From assembly GCA_044865965.1 (NCBI GenBank), contig JBIOTP010000080.1:1-13683 (forward strand): 13,683 nt of DNA. Direction: 5' to 3'. Below the pieces are notes generated by a model that saw only the letters and a program-made list of their open reading frames with translations, did no database searches and had not been told where the DNA came from. Positions 6,523 to 13,280 of this stretch are shown here, one piece after another (position 1 is the stretch's first letter; the number at the start of each line of letters is the position of its first letter). The translations under genes and the position numbers were made by a program. This DNA is from Solirubrobacter sp044865965 (GTDB taxonomy: Bacteria > Actinomycetota > Thermoleophilia > Solirubrobacterales > Solirubrobacteraceae).

Positions 6523-7119
6523 TCAGGCGCCGTTGTGGTTGCGCATGCGCCGCGGCCGGCTGGCCGGCGCCGGCGTGCCCGGCATGTGCACGAGGTTCTC
6601 GACGGCGCGCACGCCGTGGATCCGGCGGGCGATGTCCTCGAGGCGCGCGATGTCCTCTTCGCGCTCGGCGATCCCGCGCAGGAACACGACGCCGTCCTCG
6701 GCGTTGACGTCGATCGGCCCCTTGGGCACGTGCGCGCGGCGGAACAGCTCGCTCTGCACCTTGTGCGAGAGCGTGACGTCGTCGACGGGCCCGGCCGCGT
6801 TGCGGCGCCCATTGAGCGTGCGCCGGACGATGCCGACGGCGTGCGACTCGGCGCGGCGCGCGCGCCTGGTGGCGCGCCGCTCGGCGCGGCGGAGCCGGGA
6901 CATTGCGCGGTCGCGCGTGGTGTGGCGCCGCCGCCGGCCGGCCCCGGGGTCGAAGAAGTACTCCAGCACCGCGCCGAGCGCGACGCCGCACGCCGCCGTC
7001 GCGGCGAACCTCCCTCCGGGGCGCTGGAGACGCGCGCGCGAGATCCTTCGCCGCGATCCCGGCATCTGGATCGACGCGCGCGGAACAGTGAACCGCATCC
7101 GCGGAGCGTTCACGGTCAT
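6523..7119 (-). CDS. BON-domain protein with an N-terminal membrane/basic region
   Basis: The 198-residue product has a C-terminal BON domain at about 114-179 (VTLSHKVQSELFRRAHVP, GVVFLRGIAEREEDIARL, VRAVENLVHMPG), a small alpha/beta fold thought to bind phospholipid or envelope surfaces. Before it lie a short hydrophobic segment (about 38-56, ending in EYFFDPGAGRRRR) and a very basic stretch (62-106) that could contact acidic lipids or nucleic acid. The 'YFxDPxxGRRRR' pattern recurs in actinobacterial BON/YtxH-type proteins. ATG at 7119 is supported by AAGGAGG with a 5-nt spacer; ATG at 7098 is a weaker alternative. It is transcribed divergently from the amine-oxidase-like gene, 145 bp apart. 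Function is probably envelope or stress related, but this is inferred. Confidence 0.85.
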   Translation of the reverse strand: MTVNAPRMRFTVPRASIQMPGSRRRISRARLQRPGGRFAATAACGVALGAVLEYFFDPGAGRRRRHTTRDRAMSRLRRAERRATRRARRAESHAVGIVRRTLNGRRNAAGPVDDVTLSHKVQSELFRRAHVPKGPIDVNAEDGVVFLRGIAEREEDIARLEDIARRIHGVRAVENLVHMPGTPAPASRPRRMRNHNGA

Positions 7120-7264
7120 GGGCTGCCTCCTTGGGCTCTCTCTCTCCGGGAGGGTACGCCCCACGTGGCTCGAAAGCCCCTCCCGCGGAGCTTGCGTGCC
7201 CGCACACCGGGCGGGGCAAACCCGGCCGTTGACGCGGCGGGCCGGGCGGGGGAGGATCGCGTCC
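7120..7264. promoter_or_regulatory. Divergent intergenic region between the BON and amine-oxidase-like genes
   Basis: This 145-bp interval must hold both promoters. It contains TTGACG at 7229-7234 on the plus strand as a -35-like hexamer, without a good -10 at normal spacing, and GTACCC on the minus strand near 7155-7160. A palindromic CACGTG occurs at about 7163-7168. None is decisive. Confidence 0.3.
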
Positions 7265-8761
7265 GTGGCGGACCCGCTGCACGTGGACATCGAGCCCTGG
7301 GGCCCGGCGCCCGAGGCGGTCCTGGCCGCCGCCGGGGCGGCGGCCGGCGGCGCCCGGCTGCTGTCGGCGGTGCCCGCGGACGACGACGGGCGGATCGCCG
7401 CGGTCGCGTATGACCACGAGCAGGAGCGCACCCTGCTGATCGACCTGCCGGCCGACGGTTCGGCCGTCGTCACGCCCACCTCGTACCAGCCGCCGCCCAG
7501 CCCGGAGGAGCGCGAGGCGGCGCTGGCCGTCCTGGGCGAGCACGCGGAGCTCGGGCCGGCGCTCGCCGCCGGACGGCTCAGCACGTACCGGTCGATGCCG
7601 CCGATCGCGCCCGGCGAGCGCGACGACGGCACGGTCGAGCGGATCCTGACCGTCGGCGTCAGGGGCGAGGATCGCAACGAGATCGTCGGGGTGCACCTGG
7701 GCCGGCGCGAGGTCGTGCGCTTCGAGGGCGGCGCCCCGCCGACCGCCCGCGCGGTCCGGCAGGTGTGCGGGCGCCCGGACGCCGCGCAGGTCACGACGAT
7801 GGGCCGGGCCGGGGCCGCGCGCATCACGATCACCCGCGGCGCCGACACCCTGTGGCGGCTGATCGCCGTGCGCCCCGCCGCCTCCTCGGGCGCCAACGGC
7901 TCGGGCGTCGAGCTGCGGGCGGTGGAGTACCGCGGCCGCCGCGTGCTGGCGCGCGCCCATGTGCCGATCCTCAACGTGCGCTACGACGGCGACGCCTGTG
8001 GCCCGTACCGCGACTGGCAGAACGAGGAGGGCCGCTTCCAGATCACGGGGAGCGCGCCCGCGCCCGGCTTCCGGCTGTGCACGGCGCAGCCGGCGACGAT
8101 CCTCGAGTCCGGCGACGACCACGGCAGCTTCGCGGGCGTCGCCGTGTGGGTCGACGGCGAGGAGGTCGAGCTGGTCAGCGAGCTGGAGGCGGGCTGGTAC
8201 CGCTACGTGAGCCGCTGGCGGCTGCACGCGAACGGCACCATCAAGGCGCGCTTCGGCTTCGGCGCGGTGCACAACTCGTGCGTCTGCAACACGCACCACC
8301 ATCACGCCTACTGGCGGTTCGACTTCGACATCGGCGGCGCCGCCGACGACGCCGTGCTCGAGTTCAACGACCCGCCGCTGAGCGGCCACAGCGACAACTG
8401 GCACACGCTCAAGCACGAGATCCGGCGCTCGCGTCTCACGAGCCGCAAGCGAAAGTGGCGGGTGCGCAACCGCGGCAGCGGCGAGGGCTACATCCTCGTC
8501 CCCGGCCACGACGACGGCCAGGCGGACAGCTACGGCGTCGGCGACCTGTGGGCGCTGCGCCACCGCCCCGGCGAGCTCGACGACGGCTTCGGCTTCGCGG
8601 GCACCCGCGCCCATCTCGACCAGTTCGTCAACGGCCAGGAGCTGGTCGGCACGAACGTCGTCCTCTGGTACGCCGCGCACTTCACGCACGACGTCGCGCA
8701 CGAGCCGCCCGGCGGCCACCCGCACATCGTCGGGCCGGAGCTGGTGCCCGACCGCTGGTGA
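7265..8761 (+). CDS. Copper amine oxidase-like protein, shortened and with altered active-site motifs
   Basis: The 498-residue product resembles copper amine oxidases (CAOs). An N-terminal N2/N3-like part (about 1-225, with DRNEIVGVHLGRREVVRFEG-type strands) precedes a CAO catalytic beta-sandwich. All three copper ligands seem present: His344 and His346 in THHHHAYWRFDFDIGG (equivalent to HQH in typical CAOs) and His475 in WYAAHFTH, at the usual 7-residue distance from Trp468. Tyr312 in AGWYRYVSRW sits where the topaquinone precursor should be, with normal spacing to NGTI, but the usual N-Y-D/E context is W-Y-R. The catalytic-base Asp after WQN (251-253) appears to be Gly256. The protein is well short of the usual ~640 residues. 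GTG at 7265 has GGGGAGG 9 nt upstream; the longer open frame upstream is shadow. No signal peptide is seen, so it is probably cytoplasmic. Confidence 0.75.
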   Translation: MADPLHVDIEPWGPAPEAVLAAAGAAAGGARLLSAVPADDDGRIAAVAYDHEQERTLLIDLPADGSAVVTPTSYQPPPSPEEREAALAVLGEHAELGPALAAGRLSTYRSMPPIAPGERDDGTVERILTVGVRGEDRNEIVGVHLGRREVVRFEGGAPPTARAVRQVCGRPDAAQVTTMGRAGAARITITRGADTLWRLIAVRPAASSGANGSGVELRAVEYRGRRVLARAHVPILNVRYDGDACGPYRDWQNEEGRFQITGSAPAPGFRLCTAQPATILESGDDHGSFAGVAVWVDGEEVELVSELEAGWYRYVSRWRLHANGTIKARFGFGAVHNSCVCNTHHHHAYWRFDFDIGGAADDAVLEFNDPPLSGHSDNWHTLKHEIRRSRLTSRKRKWRVRNRGSGEGYILVPGHDDGQADSYGVGDLWALRHRPGELDDGFGFAGTRAHLDQFVNGQELVGTNVVLWYAAHFTHDVAHEPPGGHPHIVGPELVPDRW

Positions 8762-8764
8762 CGG

Positions 8765-9214
8765 CTACGCGCGCTTCAGGCGCATGAAGTCGGCGACGCC
8801 GAGCGCCCGCAGCGGCACCCGGACCGGCGCGGGGACGGCGCGCCGGCTCTCGTCGCGGAACACCTCCGGCGCGGTGAGCCGGACCCGCCGCCCGCGGGTC
8901 TCGAGCTCGCAGCCGCCGGCCGCGAGCACGTTGCGCACCCATTGCGACTCCCGCCCGTAGGTGAGCGCGATGACGTAGCCGCCGGACGCCGGGAACACGT
9001 TCACCGGCGTGCGGTAGCGCCGGCCCGAGCGGCGCCCGGCGTGCACGACGACGCCGAACCCGGGCAACCGCGTCGCGAACGGGCCGGTGACGCGGTTGGT
9101 CACGCGGAGGTTGAAGCGCGCCACGCGCCTGCCGAGCGGCACGCGCGCCACTGTACGCTCACGCCGGCGCCGGCTACGCGGCGACGGCGCGCCGGCCTGC
9201 CGCGGGTCGGTCAT
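8765..9214 (-). CDS. Nitroreductase-family deazaflavin (F420)-dependent oxidoreductase
   Basis: The 149-residue product matches the Ddn-like/DUF385 family: FNLRVTNRVTGPFATRLPGF, then VVHAGRRSGRRYRTPVNVF (the split-barrel core with its conserved RxSG-x-x-YRTP loop), ALTYGRESQWVRNVLAAG, and CELETRGRRVRL. Members use reduced F420 (some FMN or haem) to reduce enones, quinones or nitro compounds; the substrate here cannot be told. The first ~22 residues are Arg/Pro-rich and not part of the fold. ATG at 9214 lies 8 nt after the DUF1707 stop; GTG at 9151 would give a 128-residue form closer to the domain boundary. It is convergent with the amine-oxidase-like gene with 3 bp between stops, and probably co-transcribed with the DUF1707 gene. 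Confidence 0.88.
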   Translation of the reverse strand: MTDPRQAGAPSPRSRRRRERTVARVPLGRRVARFNLRVTNRVTGPFATRLPGFGVVVHAGRRSGRRYRTPVNVFPASGGYVIALTYGRESQWVRNVLAAGGCELETRGRRVRLTAPEVFRDESRRAVPAPVRVPLRALGVADFMRLKRA

Positions 9215-9222
9215 GCCCCGCG

Positions 9223-9702
9223 CTACCAGGCGCGGGGCGGGCCCCAGGAGCGCCGCGGGCGCCGGCGCGTCGCGGCGACGATGACGGCGGCGACGAGGAT
9301 GAGCGGCGACAGCAGCAGCGCCGCCACGAAGACGAGACCGACGAGGGCGGCGCACATCGCGAGGACCATGAGGCCGAGCCCGCCGACCAGGCCGGGGGCG
9401 AGGAGCAGCGCGCACGCGCCGACCACCAGCGGGACCGTGGGGAAGGACGAGCGCCGCCTCGCGGGCCGCGCCACCGGGCGGGACCGCGGCGGGGCCCACA
9501 GCGGGGAGCCGGGCAGGTCGACCAGCAGCGCCTGGAGCTCGCGCACGGTCTTGGCCGCGTAGGCGGCCCCGATGCGCTCGTCGAGCTCCTCGGCGTCGAG
9601 GCGGCCGACCAGCGACTGGTCACGCAGGAAGGCGACGACCCGCTCGCGGTCGGCGTCCGAGGCCCGCAGGTCGGGCCGCGGCGGGATCCAGGAGGTCGTC
9701 AT
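9223..9702 (-). CDS. DUF1707 (SHOCT-like) membrane protein
   Basis: The 159-residue product begins with a typical DUF1707 domain (LRASDADRERVVAFL, GRLDAEELDERIGAAYAA, TVRELQALLVDLPG; about residues 12-66). A Pro/Arg linker and two to three hydrophobic helices follow (about 89-104, 106-123, 125-144), ending in a basic tail. DUF1707 proteins are common small actinobacterial membrane proteins of unknown function. ATG at 9702 directly precedes the conserved domain; a GTG at 9726 in frame is the alternative. It is followed at 8 nt by the deazaflavin oxidoreductase gene, and its 5' side faces the ArsR regulator, so the palindrome at 9768-9782 might also control it. Confidence 0.85.
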   Translation of the reverse strand: MTTSWIPPRPDLRASDADRERVVAFLRDQSLVGRLDAEELDERIGAAYAAKTVRELQALLVDLPGSPLWAPPRSRPVARPARRRSSFPTVPLVVGACALLLAPGLVGGLGLMVLAMCAALVGLVFVAALLLSPLILVAAVIVAATRRRPRRSWGPPRAW

Positions 9703-9767
9703 GTCACCAGTCTGCGGGGCTGCCACGCGAATTGCAAGATGAGGCTGACCTTACCCCAGGCCATTTC

Positions 9768-9782
9768 AATTGCGACGCAATT
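9768..9782. promoter_or_regulatory. Perfect 15-bp palindrome, likely ArsR-family operator
   Basis: AATTGCG-A-CGCAATT is a perfect inverted repeat 25 bp upstream of the ArsR-family start codon, in a locally AT-rich patch within a very GC-rich sequence. A related half-site (AATTGCA, 9730-9736) lies about 38 bp to the left, nearer the divergent DUF1707 gene. ArsR/SmtB regulators bind such palindromes over their own promoter. Autoregulation, and possible control of the divergent gene, is inferred. Confidence 0.6.
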
Positions 9783-9806
9783 AAGCATGTGCGAAAATAG
9801 ATTCCG

Positions 9807-10097
9807 ATGGAGGACGCGCTGCGCGCGATCGCGAACGGACGCCGGCGGGCGATGCTCGATCTCGTCTGGAACGCCGAGCGCACCGCCGGCGAGATCGCCA
9901 CCAAGTGCGGCTTGAGCCGGCCCGCCACATCGCAGCACCTGCGCGTGCTGCGCGAGGCCGGGCTCGTGCGCGTGCGCGCCGACGGCAACCGCCGCCTCTA
10001 CCGCTCGGACCCGGTGCGGCTCGAGGAGCTGCGCGCCGCGCTGGACGCCTTCTGGGGCGAGCGGCTGGCGCGCATGCGCGACGAGGCCGAGCAGTGA
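9807..10097 (+). CDS. ArsR/SmtB-family winged-helix repressor
   Basis: The 96-residue regulator has a complete winged HTH: MEDALRAIANGRRRAMLDLV (first helices), TAGEIATKCGLSRPATSQHL (HTH with recognition helix), RVLREAGLVRVRADGNRRLY (wing). It has only one Cys and none of the usual metal-site motifs, so it is probably of the non-metal subgroup that accompanies SRPBCC/AHSA1 proteins. ATG at 9807 follows a short A-rich leader without a clear SD. The stop overlaps the next gene's start (GTGA, 10094-10097), so regulator and SRPBCC protein are translationally coupled. Probable role: sensing a small molecule or stress signal and repressing this three-gene operon. Confidence 0.9.
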   Translation: MEDALRAIANGRRRAMLDLVWNAERTAGEIATKCGLSRPATSQHLRVLREAGLVRVRADGNRRLYRSDPVRLEELRAALDAFWGERLARMRDEAEQ

Positions 10098-10549
10098 GCG
10101 CCGACGCCGTCGTGTGCGAGATCGACGTCCGCGCGCCCGCGCGCGAGGTCTACGAGATGTTCACCGACCCGGCGCGGCTCGTCCGCTGGATCGGGATCAA
10201 CGCGCTGCTCGAGCCGCGCCCCGGCGGCGCGTTCCGGTTCGAGCTCGTGCCCGGCGAGTTCTGCAGCGGCCGCTACGTCGAGCTGGTCCCGGGCCGCCGC
10301 GTCGTGTTCACCTGGGGGTGGGACAGCGGCGCGCTGCCCGTCGCGCCGGGCTCGACGACCGTGGCCGTCGACCTCGCCGAGCGCGACGGCGTCACCTGCG
10401 TGCGGCTCACCCACTCCGGCCTGTCCGCCGCCATGCGGCCCTGGCACGAGGACGGCTGGCGCCGCTACCTCGCCCGGCTGGCCGCGGCGGCCGAGGGCCG
10501 CAATCCCGGGCCCGACCCGGCCGCCGCCTACGCGGGGCGCGCGCCGTGA
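10094..10549 (+). CDS. SRPBCC (AHSA1-like) protein, first of two
   Basis: The 151-residue START-like hydrophobic-cavity protein opens with the typical first strand and helices (CEIDVRAPAREVYEMFTDP, then RLVRWIG). A central GGAFRFEL strand, GRYVELVPGRRVVFTWGWD and the C-terminal HEDGWRRYLARLAAAAEG helix follow, as in the AHSA1 (activator of Hsp90 homologue) branch. Such proteins bind lipids or other hydrophobic ligands; some are ligand-binding partners or effectors next to ArsR regulators. The GTG start lies inside the ArsR stop (GTGA overlap), and its own stop overlaps the next gene in the same way. The ligand is unknown. Confidence 0.88.
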   Translation: MSADAVVCEIDVRAPAREVYEMFTDPARLVRWIGINALLEPRPGGAFRFELVPGEFCSGRYVELVPGRRVVFTWGWDSGALPVAPGSTTVAVDLAERDGVTCVRLTHSGLSAAMRPWHEDGWRRYLARLAAAAEGRNPGPDPAAAYAGRAP

Positions 10550-10959
10550 GCCTCGACGTCGTCTGCGAGGTCGAGATCCGGCGCCCGCGCGCCGAGGTCG
10601 CCGCCTACGTGATCGACCCGGCGCACGACACGGAGTGGATCCGGGGGATCCGCGAGGCGCGGCTGCTGGGCGACGGGCCGCTCGCGGTCGGCAGCCGGGT
10701 GCAGCGAGTGGCGCGCTTCCTGGGCCGGCGGATCGACTACGTCAACGAGATCACGCGCCTCGACGACGGCGTCCTCGACATGCGCTCGGTGAAGGCGCCG
10801 TTCCCGATGCACATCACCTACGAGTTCGAGGACCGCGGCGCGAGCACGGTCATGCGCAACCACGTGCGCGGCGGGACGCCGGCGCTGTTCGCGCCGGTCG
10901 TGCGGCGCTTCGTCCGGCGCGACCTGCACCGCCTGCGCGACCTGCTCGAGACGGCCTGA
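10546..10959 (+). CDS. SRPBCC (polyketide cyclase/dehydrase-like) protein, second of two
   Basis: The 137-residue protein has the START-like pattern: CEVEIRRPRAEVAAYVIDPA, the WIRGIREARLLGDGPLAVGS segment, RRIDYVNEITRLDDGVLDMR, and a long C-terminal helix (FVRRDLHRLRDLLE). It resembles the polyketide cyclase 2 subgroup more than AHSA1, so it is not simply a recent duplicate of the preceding gene. GTG at 10546 overlaps the previous stop by four bases. It is the last gene of the ArsR operon; 33 nt separate it from the AAA+ gene and no terminator hairpin is evident there, so read-through is possible. Function is unknown beyond likely binding of a hydrophobic ligand. Confidence 0.85.
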   Translation: MSLDVVCEVEIRRPRAEVAAYVIDPAHDTEWIRGIREARLLGDGPLAVGSRVQRVARFLGRRIDYVNEITRLDDGVLDMRSVKAPFPMHITYEFEDRGASTVMRNHVRGGTPALFAPVVRRFVRRDLHRLRDLLETA

Positions 10960-10992
10960 CACGTCGAATTTCGGGGTATCTGCGCCACACTC

Positions 10993-12177
10993 GTGAGCGT
11001 GGACCCCTCCGTCGCCGCGGCATTGGAAGCCGCGATCGCCGCCGATCCGCAGAACCCGGCGCTGCGCGTGCACCTCGCCTCGCTGCTCGTGATGGCGGGC
11101 GATCCCGCGCGGGCGCTCGAGCACGCGCAGGCGGCGCTGGCGGTCGCGCCCGACGACGCGGGGGCGCTCGCCGCCGCGTACGAGGCGGCCGTGGCGCTCG
11201 GCGACCGCACGCGCGCCGAGAGCTACGAGCGGTTGATGCGCCGGCCGGCCGAGCCGGTCGCCGAGATCGGCCCGGAGCCGGAGGACGAGCCCGAGGAGGA
11301 CCTCGTCGAGGCGCCGCCCACCGTCACGCTCGCCGACGTCGGCGGGCTCGAGGAGGTCAAGGCGCGGCTCGACGCCGCGTTCCTGGCTCCGCTGCGCAAC
11401 CCCGAGCTGCGCCGCTACTACGGCAAGTCGCTCCGCGGCGGGCTGCTGCTCTACGGGCCGCCCGGGTGCGGCAAGACGTTCCTCGCGCGCGCGGTCGCCG
11501 GCGAGCTCGGCGCGCAGTTCTTCGCGATCGGGCTCGACGACGTGCTCGACATGTGGCTGGGCGAGAGCGAGCGGCGGCTGCACGAGGCGTTCATGGCCGC
11601 CCGCCGGGCCGCCCCGTGCGTGCTGTTCCTGGACGAGCTGGACGCGCTTGGGCAGAAGCGCAGCCACCTGCGCCACCACGGCGGCCGCAACGTCGTCAAC
11701 CAGCTGCTGGCCGAGCTGGACGGCGCGCAGGCCGACAACGAGGGCGTGTTCGTGCTGGCGGCCACCAACCACCCGTGGGACGTCGACACCGCCCTGCGCC
11801 GGCCGGGGCGGCTGGACCGCACGCTGCTCGTGCTGCCGCCCGACCAGCCGGCCCGCGAGGCGATCCTGCGCGGCGCGCTGGCCGAGCGCCCCGTTCGGAG
11901 CGTCGACGTCGCCCGGATGGCCCGCCAGACCCAGGGCTGCTCCGGCGCCGACCTGGTGCACGTCGTCGAGACCGCGTCCGAGGAGGCGCTGCAGGAGTCC
12001 GTCCGCACCGGCGACCTGCGCCCGATCACCCAGGCGCACCTCGACCGCGCCCGCGCGCAGGTCACGCCGTCCACGCGCGCCTGGTTCGCGGTCGCGCACA
12101 ACTACGCGCTGTACGCCAACGACGGCGGCCAGTACGACGACCTGCTGGCCTACATCCGGACCCATCGCCTGCTGTGA
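10993..12177 (+). CDS. TPR-AAA+ ATPase of the p97/Vps4 (classical) class
   Basis: The 394-residue product has one or two TPR-like helical pairs at about 4-80, a strongly acidic linker (about 93-106), then a single classical AAA+ module. Motifs: Walker A GPPGCGKT (155-162), pore-loop-like DMWLGESE (186-193), Walker B VLFLDE (210-215), sensor-1 AATNHPWDVD (Asn259), and a two-arginine-finger box RRPGRLDR (Arg270/Arg273). The alpha-helical lid includes GCSGADL (sensor-2 region). The C-terminal helix pair ending in YDDLLAYIRTHRLL recalls the tail of Vps4/katanin-type ATPases. It probably forms a hexameric unfoldase or remodeller. Start: GTG 10993, with GTG 10999 equally possible and no clear SD. 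The stop overlaps the next gene (GTGA), implying a stoichiometric partnership with the TPR membrane protein. Confidence 0.9.
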   Translation: MSVDPSVAAALEAAIAADPQNPALRVHLASLLVMAGDPARALEHAQAALAVAPDDAGALAAAYEAAVALGDRTRAESYERLMRRPAEPVAEIGPEPEDEPEEDLVEAPPTVTLADVGGLEEVKARLDAAFLAPLRNPELRRYYGKSLRGGLLLYGPPGCGKTFLARAVAGELGAQFFAIGLDDVLDMWLGESERRLHEAFMAARRAAPCVLFLDELDALGQKRSHLRHHGGRNVVNQLLAELDGAQADNEGVFVLAATNHPWDVDTALRRPGRLDRTLLVLPPDQPAREAILRGALAERPVRSVDVARMARQTQGCSGADLVHVVETASEEALQESVRTGDLRPITQAHLDRARAQVTPSTRAWFAVAHNYALYANDGGQYDDLLAYIRTHRLL

Positions 12178-13280
12178 ACGCCGACGCCGCCAGGGAGCGC
12201 GGGTCCGCGCTGATCGACCTCGGGCGCCCGCAGGAGGCGCTCGAGCACCTGCGCCGGGCGATCGCGGCCGATCCCGAGGACGCCGAGGCGCACTGCCTGG
12301 TCGCGTTCGCCGAGCTGCGCCTGGACCGCCCGCGCGAGGCGCTGGCCGCCGCGGGCGCCGCGAGCGCCGCCGAGCCGGAGTGGGGGTGGCCGCACCGGCT
12401 GCGCGCGCTCGCGCTGCTGGGGCTCGGGCGCAAGCGCGAGGCGCGCGACGCGGCGCTGGAGGCGTGCCGGCTGGCGCCGGAGGAGCCGTCGGCGCACGTC
12501 GTCCTGGCGACCGCGCTGCAGGACGCGGGCGACGAGGCGGGCGCGGAGGCGGCGGCCCGCCATGCGGTCCGGCTCGACCCGGAGTCCGCGACCGCGCGCA
12601 GCCAGCTCGGGTCGATCCTCCTCGAGCAGGGCCGCCCGCGCGAGGCCGCCCCGTGGCTCGAGTCGGCGCTGATGCTCGACCCCGAGGACGCGGAGACCCA
12701 CAACAACCTCGCGGTCGCGCGCATGCGCCACGGCCACGGCTGGGACGCGCCGCAGCGCTTCGAGGCCGCGGCGACGCTCGACCCGGGCTCCTCGACGATC
12801 CGCCACAATGTCCTCATCGCGGGCGATGCGGGGCGCGTCCGCGTGTGGCGCCGCTTCGCGATCGGCTTCGCGGTCGTGGCCGTCGTCGTGCTGGCGGCGA
12901 CGCTGGAGCCGGCGCCGGCGCTCCTGCTGCTGGCGGCCGCCGCGTTCTGCGAGACGATGCGCCAGGTCACGCTGCGCCGGCTGAGCCGGCCGACGCGCAC
13001 GTTGGTGCTCGACGACGCCCGCGCGCGCCGCTACAAGCCGCAGCGCTGGGACTGGAGCTGGCCGGCGCGGCTGCGCCCCTGGTGGTGGGTGCTGCTCGCG
13101 CGGATGCCGCAGCCGGTCGCGTTGAGCCTCAACGTCCTGTTCCTGCTCGCCGCCGCCGCGGGCCGCAACCTCGTGTGGACGGTCGTGCTCGCGATCGCGC
13201 TGCCGTTCAGCACCCTGCGCACGTGGCGCTGGTGGCGCCGCCGCTATCCGGCGGGCAGCTCCTGGCGGCCGCCCGCGTAG
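12174..13280 (+). CDS. TPR-repeat membrane protein, partner of the AAA+ ATPase
   Basis: The 368-residue product has about six consecutive TPR units in residues 3-207 (e.g. GRPQEALEHLRRAIAADPED, GRPREAAPWLESALMLDPED). A basic link (RVRVWRR) leads to two hydrophobic hairpins, at about 227-260 and 314-346, separated by a basic/Trp-rich cytoplasmic-looking segment (265-312, RRYKPQRWDWSWPARLRPWW). The C-terminus is WRWWRRR-rich. The TPR array is therefore a probable docking platform tethered to the membrane. GTG at 12174 overlaps the ATPase stop. TPR-like repeats in both proteins suggest the ATPase is recruited through TPR-TPR or shared-client contacts. Function is unknown. Confidence 0.87.
   Translation: MNADAARERGSALIDLGRPQEALEHLRRAIAADPEDAEAHCLVAFAELRLDRPREALAAAGAASAAEPEWGWPHRLRALALLGLGRKREARDAALEACRLAPEEPSAHVVLATALQDAGDEAGAEAAARHAVRLDPESATARSQLGSILLEQGRPREAAPWLESALMLDPEDAETHNNLAVARMRHGHGWDAPQRFEAAATLDPGSSTIRHNVLIAGDAGRVRVWRRFAIGFAVVAVVVLAATLEPAPALLLLAAAAFCETMRQVTLRRLSRPTRTLVLDDARARRYKPQRWDWSWPARLRPWWWVLLARMPQPVALSLNVLFLLAAAAGRNLVWTVVLAIALPFSTLRTWRWWRRRYPAGSSWRPPA

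Noticed and set aside
8294..8305. HHHH run as an artificial His-tag or vector sequence
   Set aside because: It is internal, uses mixed CAC/CAT codons and lies exactly at the CAO HxH copper-ligand position.
6506..8725. 739-residue minus-strand frame antisense to the amine-oxidase-like gene
   Set aside because: Low-complexity Val/Ala/Asp/Arg sequence; the plus frame contains conserved CAO motifs and a good SD.
10960..10992. Terminator between the SRPBCC gene and the AAA+ gene
   Set aside because: Only 33 nt, no stem of useful length and no T-run.
10528..12165. 545-residue minus-strand frame antisense to the AAA+ gene
   Set aside because: Shadow sequence; the plus strand encodes a complete AAA+ motif set.
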